Source of the DNA: Stratiolaelaps scimitus
Lineage: Eukaryota; Arthropoda; Arachnida; Mesostigmata; Laelapidae
NCBI GenBank assembly: GCA_019614645.1
Contig: JABWDB010000038.1
Coordinates: 248,001-312,000, forward strand
Length of the DNA stretch: 64,000 nucleotides
Reading direction: 5' to 3'
The notes under the pieces: generated by a model
What the model was told of the DNA's origin: nothing
The model's input: only the letters and a program-made list of their open reading frames with translations
Databases searched by the model: none
Made by a program: the position numbers and the translations under genes
Shown here: piece by piece, positions 1-13,707 of the stretch
How the letters are laid out: every line of letters starts with the position of its first letter
Numbering within the stretch: position 1 is the stretch's first letter

Positions 1-2028
1 TTCATAAGCATATTTGATCGCTGATTATAACTGGTGAATTGTATTGCCGATTACCTCACGATACGAAATACGAACAGTTTTTGGTGGTCGTACCTGTCCA
101 GCGTTCGCTCTCCATTAACACGTAAAAATTAAGGGGGGATTGAAAAATACGTCTAAAGGAATTGAAAGACGCCCAAAAGGAACTCGAGAGCTTCCTCCAG
201 GGTGACCCTTTCCAGTTTCACTGTTGGCCGGCCACGGAGTGAACTACACCTGATGCAACAGCAATCGCTTATCGGATCGGATCCGCTGATTTCCAGGCCA
301 CTACTCACTTCCTCTTTCTATCGCCATCTCGGATCCTGCTCCTCTCTCTGTTTGTATTTCCCACTTCTGTTTCGTTCATCCATCCATCCATTCATTCATT
401 TGTTAGCCAGCTGTCAGTTCCAATGGCAGTTGGGTGTCGACCGCTGTCCCAGAGCCGATCGGAGTAACACAAGCGCTTAGTCGTCGTATTCCTCTATTTA
501 TGGGCCATCCCGATGGTTCAGGTGCACTCAGAAAATGAATTTCTTCGTTCGTTCGTGCAATAGGTGTGGTAAGCCTGAGCAGTGATGAGCACTGATAGAG
601 TCAGATTCATTGTGCTGATGAGCACTCCGCCTATAACAACCACGATCAGTAGCAAGAAGGCAAGTGATCGCCTTCGAGCCAGTAAGTAACCTGCCGAGCG
701 ACAGAGTGAGTTCGGTGGCAAAGTGTTCAAGGTGAAGCACGTCGCCTTCAGACAGACGGTAAAGGTAAAGTATCGTATGAAATAATTGCAGCTTTATTCT
801 TATCATTCCCGAGAAAAAAGAACGCCGCGAATACTTTAGCCGAATGTCACGTGACTCCGCTCAACCTTCGAATGGTGGATACGGAGAACGGCAGATGATA
901 TCGTTACCTAAATTACTGCAATCAGTACAGAGCCGAGGACGATATAGGTCGTCTCTCGTTTAGATCCGCACGTAGTGACACTTGACATGGAGACCAGCGA
1001 TTCTGCACTGTCTCCAATTCTGTTAGAATAATTCATATGTGGGGATATCACTATTGAACCATGATTTGTGCACCGACTGATTTTCATCACGATAAAATAT
1101 CAATCTAGTGATTGCGGTCTCATTTCGGAGCTGGAAACTCGGGATTCTTTTCGATTAGTACTTCTGCTTCTTTGAAGTTTTAGCATAGACTCGAAAGCCG
1201 TAAGCGGGCTTGGATGTATTCTTTCTCTCACCAGCTATGACTACTACATATAACTGCTATCTTGGTACCTGAAGGCGTAGTGTATCGTATTCATATGACA
1301 GGAATAACTACATTTGTAGACTGATGTAATTGTGAACTCTTAATCGCGACTTAACAAGTACTTAGGGCAGGGTTTCATCTTGCAAACCGTTATTTATTTT
1401 ATATGGACATGCATTGAATCCATCACCTTACTCTGCGGGCAAATTTACAGGTAGTTATCTCAGCGACTCTGTTGTGTGTATGTCTATGCTCATGTTTGCT
1501 TATATCTGTAAAATCAATAGGCCTTGTCTATAAGTACCGCACAACACAAATGAGTAATCATATTTGGCAACATAATACAATTCACTCAGTATATATTCGA
1601 TAGAGCTGTACAGAAGGGTCTTGCAACGCTCAGTTGCTCTCACACACACATATATATATATAATAATAAATTTTCCGGGCTGACCCACAGCCAACATTTA
1701 ACGTCTACGGTGCTCGTGGTATATATATATATATATATATATGGACCGAAGTGTCATAGCAGTGAATCCGGTTAAGGTTCCGCTCTAGTGGTTAACTGCA
1801 ATTGCAATTACTTTACTTCCATGATACAATCATGGCAGAGCAGAGCAGAACTTCTGCAGATTCTTACTTCATTCTCTCAGTGTCCCCTATTTTCTGGAGT
1901 GGTCCCGAGGTATTGTGGTCTCTCCGGTTACAACTCAGAACGAGGTTTAGTAACTTTGGCATGTCCTCCTTTCATGTTGCTGGTGGCTCATGACGAGGCG
2001 AAAAGAAATTCTGTGTTGGAACAGCAAC
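1..2028. other. No gene recognised; AT-rich DNA
   Basis: Only short open frames without splice or homology support are visible on either strand. A (CA)5(TA)6 run lies at 1641-1664 and an (AT)11 run at 1721-1742. A GTAAGT hexamer near 682 has no convincing exon before it. A weak AG/GT junction near 1450 lacks a good pyrimidine tract. Probably intergenic or intronic. Confidence 0.6.
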
Positions 2029-2034
2029 ACTCAC

Positions 2035-2200
2035 CGGCATTAACGGCCGTGGCTAGCACGTGCTTCGGTCGGCGTCAGGAGCGGTCAGTGAACGGACGAA
2101 CGAAGTCTGGCAGCAGCAGCTGCCGCCACCGCCGCCGCCATCGCTGCTGTCAACCTGCGGCTGAGTGGTGGTGCCGAAAGAGCCGGTAAAATGATCAAAA
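2035..2200 (-). other. Possible minus-strand first exon ending in GTGAGT
   Basis: Read on the minus strand, this GC-rich segment ends in ATGCCG followed by a strong GTGAGT donor (2034 down to 2029). A short upstream frame starting ATG GCG GCG contains an alanine run and closes within about 20 codons, so the segment would be mostly leader with a start codon two codons before the splice. Such donors are common by chance. There is no TATA box and no downstream exon was identified. Function unknown. Confidence 0.18.
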
Positions 2201-2214
2201 ATGGATCACCATCT

Positions 2215-3107
2215 GTGTATATGTCTACCCGGCTCGGGCGAGGGATTTTTCTTTCTTTGGCTTCACTTCATTGCTTATTGCTGCACACGCTAGTGCAGCT
2301 GGCAGAGACGGCTTCGCGCTTCTGAAGGTACCGTGTTGTTGTCTTCGATAGCAGCCGCTACCGAAGTTGGTGAAGAGGAGGACTCGGCAATGAGACGCGT
2401 TGTTGTTTGACATGTGTGCAAAATCAGTTTTATCGAATCAAATACAATAATACCCGTGTACTTGGTTATTTCGTCGGTTATTGGCCGCACTGGACGAGTG
2501 ACTAAGAATGCTCGGTTTGCATTGAGCTACTATTCTACATTACGTGGATACAATAATATACGATACGCATCTCCGAGATATCTGTCTAACTGCCCATATA
2601 TATGTCATATACAGGATCTTGTAGACTGAGGACCGCTGCTAAGCTGGTCGACGCGTAACGCAGTACCTTTAGGGTGGTGTCCGCCTTTCTTCTGCCCAGC
2701 CACGGGAAGGATAGAGCGAACAAGAACTCGCATAATTATACTCAGCATGATCTCAGTGGCAGTGACGATCGGATCGAAGTATCAGATACGAAGGGTCGAC
2801 GGAATACGAGGCCGGAGAAACATATTGTATTTGAATTTGGTAACAATTAAAAAAATGTGTCACAACGATTCTGCTTCGCCTTCCCGCGCGCGTCCATACA
2901 ACGATGAGTCTTTATCGAAGATTTGTGATATCGAGGAATTCTCGTCTACAGAGGGAAGATCAGTAGGCGAGCAAAGCCATCAAGTCGCACAACCCTTGAG
3001 TTTCCCGGAAGTGATATGTTACTGACCGTGTGTGTGCCTAAGTGAGCGCATGGCGTGGCATGACGTTGCTGAGTGCAGGGAGAACAGGGTGGAAATATTG
3101 GATCTGT

Positions 3108-3150
<43 letters not shown>

Positions 3151-6100
3151 GGACCTCCCCGCGACCTAAATATGCGTCGACATACCCGTTCGGTAGCGTG
3201 GTCACTCTATGAGTGTTTGCTTCGCCTCTGCTGTCGTGATCTAGTTCTTGTATCGGTGCAACGTAAATTGTATAATGACAAACAGACATATATCGGGGTA
3301 CACAGAATGTAAAGGGATCCATGAACATTGAATATCGGAAGCGATACACGTCTCATAGCCTTTCAAGCAAGAAGAAATCTGTATAAATCAACCACTGTTA
3401 TATACGTTCGCGCCACGACTCAGCATTAGCAGTTAGTTGTCAGCCGTAATCCGGACAATATGTCGGTCGCCTGACCTAACCCTACACTTCATATGAAGAC
3501 GACGACTACAACGACCTCAGCTACGACAATGCTAACGTGTTTAACTTAAGAACGATTTGCACCCTGGCCATATACTTGAGGATATGTCTATACGACGACA
3601 TACAACTTCCTACTTTAACTGTATCATACATAATTATATCTGGTGTCGAGTTGAACCAATGTATGCCATACTTGCATTATCCGGCTAGTCAATTTTCGTC
3701 CTGGTTAATGTATTGTCAGGAAGTACGTGAACCTCGCCAAGCGGTCCCCTCTCTGTCTGCTCAGTTTAGCAATCTCACGTGACCAACCCTAATAGAAACT
3801 GGGTAGCATATGGCCGAGACGATATATACATTGAAGTCTCGTATTGATTAATTCAAAATGGCTGCTATATGTAGAAACAGTACAATAATAGCACCAGTGG
3901 CACAATCATATCACTGTGAAGTTCAATAGATTATGGCGTGTACGTGGTGTACGACTATAAAGCAACGTCTGTATGCTTATACAGAGCTCAGGATACGTTT
4001 GCTTCCTTGTTGCCGGCCAACATCCCACACACTTGATCGTACCTTCACGAATCCTGCTGATGTTGCTGCTGCGACCAGACAGGGGTGTGTGTGTGTGGGT
4101 AGTTGCCGTGGTCGAGCGGAGCTCAGCCACCGAGGAGTCAATCGATGACTTGAGTAGTACCTGCGAGACCTTTACGGTCTGCTGTACGTGTCGATTAACC
4201 AAAAAGGCGGTGCTGGTAGTGACGGTGGCTACATTGTTTTCCAATTGAATTGGAGCGCTCGCAACAGCAGTCAGACTGACTCAATGCCCGTTGCTTAGGT
4301 GTGGCAGCTATCGTGGGCGATCCTAAGTGACCAACAGCAGATAAGTCACTCAATGAGTAAAATTTTGACGATACGGCGGCATTCCAGTTTCAGCTGCGAC
4401 GGTGGTTGGTAGTATAACATTCGTAATAGTGGTAGCTGACGACACAGCTGATGACACAATGACTTTGTCGAAAGCAATGGACAAGTGAAGACCGTAACGA
4501 TATTCTGTAGAAGCAAACATATGTTGCATTGCATTATATAGGGCGGACGCGTTATCTTCATTATTAAAGCACGATACCGGTTGAAATTGTTTTTTAGTCT
4601 AAGAACTTCTCAGTGGTGACAAATTTTCTGCATATGTCAACATAAGTCTCTGGCAGGTCCGAAGAGCGTTTGCTACGAGCACACCGTTCCATGGGGCAGA
4701 GAATCCTCAATCAGGCTAACCCTATGAATATAATACATAAAGGTTAGGTTGTCAGATTTGTTTAGGAAAACAATTTAATTTTACTGGAAATGGCGTTGAT
4801 TAATAAACACAGAAAATCTGATATCGAAATCGATGACTTTCTGCTTTCTCCATCGTCTGTAATCGAGTTGGCTATATGCTATGTCCAAACACGAGGAAAC
4901 TGATCAATGGAGGAACGCGTTCTTACAGCGGCAGTAGATCCCTCAGGAAAGGGCAGACCGAACCGTTTATGAGTAGCTGCTACATAAGACCTGGACTAGT
5001 TCGTTCGTTCCGTTTGCCGAATGTGTGCCGTCTGCTTGCTCACACAATGACCTGTAATCGGGGCAACGATGATAGGGCGAGAGGTGTGGCGCCTTCGAAC
5101 CGTTGTCGAACTCTTCTTGTCCAAACACCCACCAGCAGAAATAATTCAAAACAACCCCCCGAGCCACCCTTCCGGCGTGAATTCAATAGCCACACGAGTG
5201 AGCGAAGAAGGACATCAGACACCAATGTCGCGATATCGCCTTAAAGTAATAGTAGTAGTACTGATAACAAGTGTGACACCAGGGCATCTTTACATAGTTT
5301 TACTGCAACGATCAACCGTTCTCACCGAAGATAACCTAGCGATAACGAAGCCAGCAGCACCTTTACTACTGTTTGCAGATAGAACAGAGCATATGTATAT
5401 ATATATATATATATATATCGCCAATGCCATAATTGAAACCCGTTGTATAGCTAAAAGCTGTGACGATGTTTCGAGGATTAGACACCTTTTCTTCTCCTAT
5501 CTACGTCCCAAAGAAGACGCTGACTCGATTAGCATAAGCTGTATGCTGCATCATTTATTGCTATCGGGGGTGTGTCTGTGTGGGTGTCATTTGTCAAATA
5601 GGCAGGGTATAAACAATGATGCAGAAATGCTCATCAACGTTCCCCTTGTCTCGCTGAGCAATATATATATATATATATATCTTCGAAATAACTCGTTCCG
5701 GCCAGAATGTCGATGGCGTATGGGTGTGTCGACGTTGATTCAAACCTGACATAATACAATTGCATGAAAGAAAAATAGTGGACGCTGAAAAGAACAAAAC
5801 AGCATTGTCATCACTGCTAATGGCTTGCTAGGCAGGCAGGTAGATAGATAGATAACGTAATTCTCTTTCTTCTACGGGATTTCGTTTGACAGTAACAGCA
5901 GCACGAACAGACGGAGCCGTTGGCGCTCCAGGACAAACGCACGACCATGATTCTTTGCGGCGTCGGATAATGACGGGATGCAATTGGATAGAATAGATAA
6001 TGGAACGTACAGTGCAGCTGAAGCAGCGGCGCGAGCGCAGTAGCAACTAACGCACGTGAATGGGGGGCGCCGTCGGCTCTATTCAAGCGAGAAAAGAGAT

Positions 6101-8456
6101 AAGTGAAGAAGATGATATGAAATACGCAAGCGATTGGATATAACTAAGGGATGAAAATAGATGGATTAGATGGACACCGCACCAACAATCGCAGTGGGAG
6201 AAGTGGTAGTCATAATTGTGCCGGTGCTTGTTTATCGTCTCTCTAGTTGCCTGATCGAACTGAATGTCTCGAAACGTTCTAACTACTGATATCGTTGTCG
6301 GACGAGTAGCGGGAGAAAGAAAGAATGTTAAGTGAATTTAATTAGCGAACGAACTAATTTTCGAGAGATCAGGGGAAATATGCGAAACACACGCGATGAG
6401 AGAGAAACTGCCGACTCTGATTAATTGCTGCTGATGTTGACGTCAGTGAATTCTAATCAACCGGCTCTGTCGTTTAATTTATATTATATGTATTATCTGT
6501 CTGCTTTTTTTTAATTTATATGATCTTATTTAACTGTATTATTATTTTATTTATATATATTTAATATTTTCAGAGGCTGTAAGAACAGTTTTAAGCAAGT
6601 TGCCCTGTATATTTGATCTTTTGATATTGGACAATGCTACAAATCAATATTTAGCATAACGTCTAGGGAATTTCGGGTGTGAAAGCTTACGGCTTGCGTA
6701 AGATCCCAGCCCAAAGGTTCGTACCATCTGAATCTCACTCAGATATACATAACGGTATGAGCTGTGGTAATATTCTATCGTAACTATCATTTTGCTTCAA
6801 TAAAATAGCCTTTGAGTTGCCACTTAGCTGACCACTATTTGGTCGTTTGCTATTTCCAAAGGTATCCAGATTTGGTTGGCGTCCAAATCTCATTCCGCCA
6901 TCACGAAGTCGTCACAGATAGATAAATACATAGACAGATATAGATGGATAGCTGAGCTCGCCTGTTTTACACCGATCAGCTCTGGCTCTCAGTGTCCGTC
7001 CAAACTTACGCCATGTCTACCCACGTTCGCGCGAAAGAGCAAACGACCAACTTAAGCAGCGTTTTTCGAAGGCTTGATGGCCGCAAATCACCATCGTCGG
7101 TGAACGCATCTGCCACGCCTGTTGGTGTTTGTTGTCTTGGAGATGATGGGGATTAGTGGCAGCGAGCAGTGAAATGCGATTGGCGTCTTGGCATCTTTGC
7201 CGCCGTCGCATCCCGGAGACGTCGGTGACCACCACATCGAGTATATAACTCGAGCTGCCCTACTCAGTGTGACAATGGATAGGCAGGCGTCCCACATTGA
7301 TTCGTGGACGACGATAGCAGCAATAATAGCTGGGTGCAGGCAATCACCTCCTTCTTGGGATTGTTCGGGATTTTGGCGGGCTGCCTTAATGAAAGGAGAA
7401 GTATTCCATTATGTGGTATTTGGTTGGATAAGCCCTCGATGAAACAGCGTACAAGAATCCATTTTGCGCTATCACGACGACGGGAGCATTTGTATGTCGG
7501 GCATATGTCGTTCGAAAAACTACACTACGCCAGTAACTGGGACAACGGAGGCAAGGGTGTAAAGATCGACGATTTATTCTTCATCATCATTCAAGAAGGC
7601 GTGGAGTGTGGGAGAGATATTCGAGAGATTAACTACTATCAGGCGCTATGAATCGTCCTTGGCTTCGAGAGTGGGAGAATACTTGAGGCAGTTATTAGGT
7701 TGTCGGGTAGGCACACACAGCCGATCACAGGTCACCCATCACAGGTGTGGCCATCCACCATATAGCACTGTTTAAGCCCACCAACGGACATGTGTTGTTA
7801 TTGTTAATATTATTATGAGTTGGAGTTTATGCGTGGAGAGAGATCGATTTAAAAGGCTCTCCACGTGAGAGTGATATTGCACTCAAAGCGAGCAAACATG
7901 GAGAAACAAGAACTTGTGAATTAATGAAGGGCTCCATTAAGCGAACGATGTCATCATATTCATGGCATTGCCCACTCGTGGTTTTCGGCGTTTGTGGCCA
8001 GGCGATTTAGCCAATGCAAGCTTGAGCACACCACTCTGTTGGTCTGCTAACTAAGCAAACTTAGCCGAGTTCTCACTTATTCTGCATCAGTTGTTCCCCT
8101 GGATAGAGCAATCAGAACGTATATTATAAGTTCAACCGCTGTGTATAGCCTTATATGATCATACGACTGTTTCAAAGTGCCTGACGGCACGGTTGCACCT
8201 TCAATCACCAATCGCAAACCATCAGTTGCTGTGCGACTGTCGTGTTGTCAATATCTGACATATTAACCATGCATAATAGTATGTACATTCATTAGATAAT
8301 ATTTTACGAGAGATCAAAGTATATTTACAAGATATATATATGTACATATATATATATATATATAGTGCTATCGAGGCAAGCATTCATTGAAGCTAAGAAC
8401 ACTAATTGATATCTACTCGGAATAGCGATCAGCACAGCTAACTACGACCGATATAT
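2215..8456. other. Gene-poor stretch with AT repeats
   Basis: The stretch holds (AT)n tracts at 3108-3148, 5397-5418, 5661-5680 and 8332-8364. A 92-codon ATG-started frame at 2747-3025 and a 226-codon frame at 5069-5749 are present. The latter is inflated because it crosses two (AT)n tracts, which cannot contain stops. A TATATAA at 7242-7248 is followed by TCAGT at 7264-7268 and an ATG at 7275 with a good start context, but the implied leader is only about 9 nt. I recognise no protein family here. Confidence 0.5.
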
Positions 8457-8462
8457 ACTCAC

Positions 8463-8492
8463 CCCCAAAGAATAGTCAAACTGTTCTACCAT
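8463..8492 (-). CDS. Candidate minus-strand first coding exon (10 codons)
   Basis: On the minus strand an ATG at 8492-8490 opens ten codons (MVEQFDYSLG) that run straight into a GTGAGT donor at 8462-8457, in phase 0. The segment lies downstream of a TATA element at 8643-8635 and a perfect CRE at 8714-8707, so a transcript starting near 8613 would carry about 120 nt of leader. That leader contains an upstream frame of about 22 codons beginning MRDPVRF. Promoter order, spacing and donor agree, but the next exon to the left was not found and the protein family is unknown. Confidence 0.35.
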
Positions 8493-8634
8493 AAATTCTC
8501 AAACCTCGCGTCGACTCTCACGAAGTGACCAGTATATACTCAATGTACAATATTGCAAACATCGAGAAACGCACAGGGTCGCGCATTTCTATTGTGAGTA
8601 GCAGCAAAGAGTAGACGATCGGAGTGGAATTTGC

Positions 8635-8714
8635 CTTTTTATAACTGCTCGGTTTGTCCATTGTCCGCATCGTAACAATCGCCATGTCTGTGGCTGACGC
8701 AGTCACTGACGTCA
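8635..8714 (-). promoter_or_regulatory. CRE plus TATA core promoter, pointing left
   Basis: The palindromic cAMP-response element TGACGTCA lies at 8707-8714, with a second TGACGC half-site at about 8694-8699. About 64 bp further along the minus strand is TATAAAAAG (8643 to 8635). This is the usual order of an inducible CREB/AP-1-type promoter. Initiation would fall about 30 nt past the TATA box, near 8613. A spliced first exon candidate follows directly. Confidence 0.4.
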
Positions 8715-8719
8715 TACAC

Positions 8720-11040
8720 GACTCCCCTACGGCGTCTTCTAGGAGTGGGCGGCAGACGCCGCTAACAACTAGGAAAAATGAGCCGGTGAACTAACCACTG
8801 CTGGATGTGCGAGATGGCTCGATTCTAAAAGTGCTGCAGAAAGGCTAAGCCTATTGTCAACAGCTGCTGATAGGAGACCGTGAATTCATTTCGATTTTAA
8901 AAGACCTCTCTCTCTCTCCACGAACGACAGATGAGCCACATACAAATAATACACAATACACAAGAGTAGCGGGTATCGATCATTATTCACTGAGCGTCAG
9001 TACCGCGTAGCGAAAATGTATCCACGCAACTATTGCTCTGGCCATCGCTGTGATCTATTTCCTAGAAAATGTTCTGTGTTTTTGGTGGTTCCATATTGCT
9101 TCTGTACGCGAAAGAAGACAAATGCGAATCGCGATAATGATGATGTCTGTCGAAGGTCAGCTATGATAATGATGTGTCGCATAGTTCTTGATCAAATTTC
9201 TATGTTAATATTGAAAATGGTATACTACGTACAGTATATCATCATTTCGTTCCGCTAATGTTCAGTCGAAACTTCAAAGGGTCCTGTTGAACCCGATATA
9301 GATGGAATACATGCTTGCTGTACATCGAATCTCACACCACAGTGTCACTACAGCGTGGCAAATATCACACGTTAGCACGGGTGTAATTTGTGATGTGCTC
9401 GGTTGAGTGTTCCTCGTCAAAATCTGCAGAGCAAACTGGTGATTTCAATTGTGAGACTGCAAACACAAAGTCAGCTTCTCCAAGAGACGCTATTGAAAAT
9501 AAGCAGGCAGAGGTGAACGAAATAAGTTCAACTTCATCGTGTTTGACTATTTTACTGCATTATCATTGCTATTTGCTAGCTTCAAGGCTTATGCTCCCTT
9601 AGCCTCGATATAGAGGTACCCAGAATATATTAAACGGTAGCTTTCAGATCGAGCAATGAAATATTAACACGTACGATAAATAGACGAGCCATATGATCAG
9701 TAGCACGTCAATTGAACGCTATCAGCTACACTATGCGACATCTATAATCAAGATTGTTGAAAAACATCTGCAAATTATTGCTAGGGCTATCATCGTCACC
9801 ACGATTATAGATGGCTTCACTTACGTTATGTAGATGACATCAGACAATCATTAAGATACAGCTTTACTACAAATCTATGTTTCACGGAAACCACTCGCGA
9901 CCAAAGGAGTTTTTGATGTAGGTACACCTTCCTGTTCTTTCAGAATCGTCTTAATGAAAATAGAACTTAAATGGCAACAATTCAACAAGACATGAAGACT
10001 CTGAATACGTTCTCGGTTTCGAATGCCAATTCTTAATCTTAATTAATATTTCTCGGTACCGTATGGTGGTTTCCCGCTGCAGGTGTATGAAAAACATAAT
10101 TAATGCGACTTAAATCCAGCTAGTCAGCCAGCCAGCCAGCTGATAGTTATGACTGAGCCTATCGTAGTTCTGTAGCTGCGATCACGTTTGTCATTATGTG
10201 CAATACAGAGATATTCTGCCCGTGTACATATGCACTCACTCAGTTCATAGATAAATAGGTACCTCTCATGTTGCGTATATCATACACTGCATCTCTGTGC
10301 AGTGACGAAGCCGCTGTTGATTGGTTGGTTTTCTATTTATGTACGAAAAAAAAAAGAACGTTGTACATCGACAAAACTGCAAATGACATTGAATGGTCTG
10401 CGCCTGCCAACTTCGTTCTTCTTTGGCGTAAATCGCCACTCATTTCTCATCCGCTTCAAAATCAGTCGCATTGAAAACGAGGCGATCACTACGGCGCGAA
10501 AAACAGTTGAGATCATCGTATCGGGAGTGATGGTGTTGTCGGTCGCTCCGTCCATTTTGTGTCGTCGTCGTCTCCCGAGCCACATCGGCGTAGACCAAAC
10601 AGAATGTGGACGATAATAAAAACACAATAATAGTAATAACAATATATATATATTTCTGCATAAACGAAAACCAGAAACGAGACGGAGATATCCTTCGGTT
10701 GTGTTAGGGCAAAGCATTTCTTTTGTGTATTTGCATTTATATGACCGTAACCGATTATGGTGGCGGCTTATTATGATGGTTTAGTAGCGTACATTAGCTG
10801 TACATACACGTTGATGTAACCGAAATACTCCAGTTCAAGCCAGCTTTCAAGCAAGTAGACAAATAATACTTGCATCAAATGACTAAATTCATTTAGGCAT
10901 TTGCTGATTTCTCCTGTCGCCGTTCCCAATCAACGGTTAGGCAACCAACTACGATTCTCATTCACACAAGAAATTGAATAAATGAATGAACGAGACAATC
11001 AATGAGCTCAATATCCGCCTATTTGCTAGCACCGCTTCCA
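8720..11040. other. No gene recognised
   Basis: Short ATG-started frames (for example 9016-9258) and a pair of opposed frames at about 10302-10717 are visible, without recognisable domains or paired splice sites. A (CAGC)n-like run lies near 10126-10140. Composition is ordinary AT-rich DNA. Confidence 0.5.
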
Positions 11041-12687
11041 CCAAAAATAGCAGACCTCTCTCTCTCTTGTCTGGCAGTCCGTTCGTTCGTCCGTCCGTCC
11101 CCGTCTATGTGTTCATCTACAATGTCCGGCGCGAGTCGTAAACAACATCGACAACTACTCCTTACAGCGCAGAGATAAACTTGCGTCAGCAACAGTCGCG
11201 GTAGTTGTATTGGCAGTGGTGTAGTGGAAGGCGGTGGCGGCGGCGGCGGCTGGTAGTCATCCTGACCGTCTTACCTACATACGTACATGCGCATACACAA
11301 ATGTTCATCATCATAATCATCATATTATCATTCATCTATTTAATATAGACCCGATCAGGTCGATATTAATCACCAGGTCTATCCAGACGAAACAGCACGA
11401 GATGCTCCATAGATAGAACGTTCAAATGTAAATATTTACGTCCGTCTCTTCTATTCCCCCCCCCCCGCCCCATCTCTATCTCATCGTTCTTATTCTTCAT
11501 TATCATTATCGTCGTCGTCATCATCATCATGATGGTGGTGTTGTTGTTCTTGCTGTTGTTGTTGTTGCTCCTCCTCGAAGAACTCTGCCATAGTGACAGC
11601 GACATCTACGTAGACCAGTCAGCTTGTTCGTTGTATTGCACTGGGTTAGGTAGCGGAACCGTAGTCTGTTATTGTTGTAGGGCATACCTTGCTGTTTGCT
11701 CATTCGGTGGTCGTTATGATAGTTGTTACTCGGGTTGGTTGGCCCGAGAGCCGATCGCGGGGCGCCCAGCGACGACGGTTCTCAAGTTCGAGGAGGGCGC
11801 AACATTCATCGACGCTACGCGTACTACACAACATGTACAACAGAAGATATGAGCATATTTTCCAGGCAATACTCAAACGCTGTAGTGCTAGCTCACTCGT
11901 TGGTTCTGATGGTAATTCGATTAAATCTGTTATTAGTGCTGCTGCTGTCGCTAACGATTTAATCCGTTCATGTTTGATTTTTTTGTGTGAGATCCTCCCA
12001 TTGTGCGTTTATACCACATTAATAATTTTCCTCGTGCTACCTGAGGCCGGGGGAATGGGGGCGACGCGTACAGTTGTGGCAAAAGTGGTAGACAAAGTGG
12101 TGGAAATAGTCCCCTATGAATCTACAATATTAATAACAATTGTACTTGTTGAGAGACACGCACACACATATATACACTTTCACGCATGGACGCTTCGTTG
12201 AAAAGTATACGTGTATAATAGATTGTTTCATTAAAGCGCTATAAAGTGTTGAGGTGTATCACTGTGAGTGCTGATACTGCTGCTCGAGCTTTTGATAAAA
12301 AAAAAAATAATAATAACAACAACAACAATAACAATATTAAGAATGTAGTCGATTCCACCGTGGTACAGTGAAGCATCGTAGTACCCGACCACCCGGCGCA
12401 GTATCCAACCAGCCAGCCAGCACCGGTCGGTGGACCATCCAGCAAGAGTTGTCTCATTCACTTACTCAGTCATGTTATCCGTTCATTCGTCCGTTTACCC
12501 AGCTGAGCTGAGGCAAGCGAACTGTGCTGTCGAGCGTTCGAGACATAACCTTGGCCCTCGATTGGCATCCGCGCGCAGTCCGGAGTCACTTACGGCGCGT
12601 GCACCGAGAGGCAACACGAATGCGCCGCTGCCACTACCACCACCACCACCACCATAATCATCATAGCACAACACAGACGTTCCACCG
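11041..12687 (+). other. GC-richer leader/promoter-like island
   Basis: The stretch has CT and CCGT runs (near 11060-11100), a GGC/GCG run (11232-11252), a C-run (about 11456-11472), TTG and CAT runs, and a 161-codon ATG-started frame at 11716-12201 with one hydrophobic stretch but no recognisable domain. The region precedes the candidate coding exon at 12688, so I read it as possible promoter and 5' leader. No TATA box was fixed. The 161-codon frame is probably fortuitous. Confidence 0.35.
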
Positions 12688-12886
12688 ATGAGCAAACGCG
12701 CAGCGCGCACAGAACGCCACCCGCAGCAGCAGCAGCAGCAGCAGCAGCAACGTTTGAAGCAAACGACCGGTGGTGCTAAGAATGAAGCAAGCGCTATTGC
12801 GGCTAAAGGCTGTAACATAGCAGCCAATAGCAGATCAGTAGTGGCAGGCACCGCTGGTAGCATTTCCTATAACACCATGGCTATTG
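12688..12886 (+). CDS. Candidate first coding exon with polyglutamine run
   Basis: An ATG at 12688, with in-frame stops just upstream (12655 and 12667), opens 66 codons that end in phase 1 at a consensus donor GTGAGT (12887). The product begins MSKRAARTERHPQ, contains nine consecutive glutamines from a (CAG)n run, and continues as a Ser/Ala/Gly-rich low-complexity tail. A second in-frame ATG at 12877 has a near-ideal start context (ACCATGG). Polyglutamine N-termini are common in arthropod regulatory proteins, but that gives no identity. The next acceptor-donor pair at 13708-13767 keeps the frame open in phase 1, giving an 821-nt first intron. I do not recognise the protein. Confidence 0.45.
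12724..12750 (+). repeat. (CAG)n run
   Basis: About nine CAG units inside the candidate exon at 12688, reading as glutamine. Confidence 0.95.
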
Positions 12887-13707
12887 GTGAGTGAGAGCGA
12901 GCTGGCGACCTGCTTGACACTGACAGTGGTGGTGCCTGGACGCCGCCGCCGCGGCCGCCGCATGATGCGGCTTGATCACTGCCACCGGCGTTCACTGACT
13001 GGTTCATTCTAGTCAGTCAGTTAGCCCGTCCAGATGGTGATGGTAGTCCACTCGCTGGTTTAGAGTGGTACAAATAGAAGTACGTATGTTATTGGATGGT
13101 AGTTTCATAGCTGTACACCAGATCGCGTCTACCCGCTCTCATGGTGAATTTAGCGGGCGGGTTGACTTCTTGCCATATTCGGTTACTCGTTGTCCACGAG
13201 ATGACGAGAACGACAGCAATGTCGTGCCTGCTGCTAATAATGCACACGTGTGTGTGTGTAACGTCCAGAGCTAAAAGCAATTGCTGCTGCTACATGCGAA
13301 TACCCAGAGGTCTTGGCTGGCAGGCTCGTCCACCGGCCATAGATACACAGATAAGTAGCTATGCGCGGACCAACTGTAGAAAATAGAGAGCAGATGGAGA
13401 GAGAGAGAGGAGGGCAAACTGACACCGTACAGTATCAGTGACACATATGTTCGGAATGAGTTAGTTCTTGTTATTGTGTATCATGATGATGATGATGTTA
13501 CTCGAATTCCTGTTGCCTGTTACCCCTCCCACCTGGCTCTACTGCCCATGATGACGTTATTCCTCTATGATGTAGTGACGGAGTTACAACTCCTTTCCGG
13601 GATTCAATAAGAGTTAAAAATGTGACAGAGAGCGTACGTTTGTGTGAAAGGCTGTCAAGTTTTAAAAAAACCGCTTATTCCTCACATTGAATTGTTTCTC
13701 ATCGCAG

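Noticed and set aside
5069..5749. 226-codon plus-strand frame
   Set aside because: It crosses two (AT)n tracts that read Tyr-Ile in every frame and cannot contain stops, so its length is inflated. No domain or start context supports it.
7242..7442. TATA-initiator-ATG promoter and 55-codon frame (ATG at 7275)
   Set aside because: The TATA-to-initiator distance is short and the implied leader is only about 9 nt. The product has no recognisable features.
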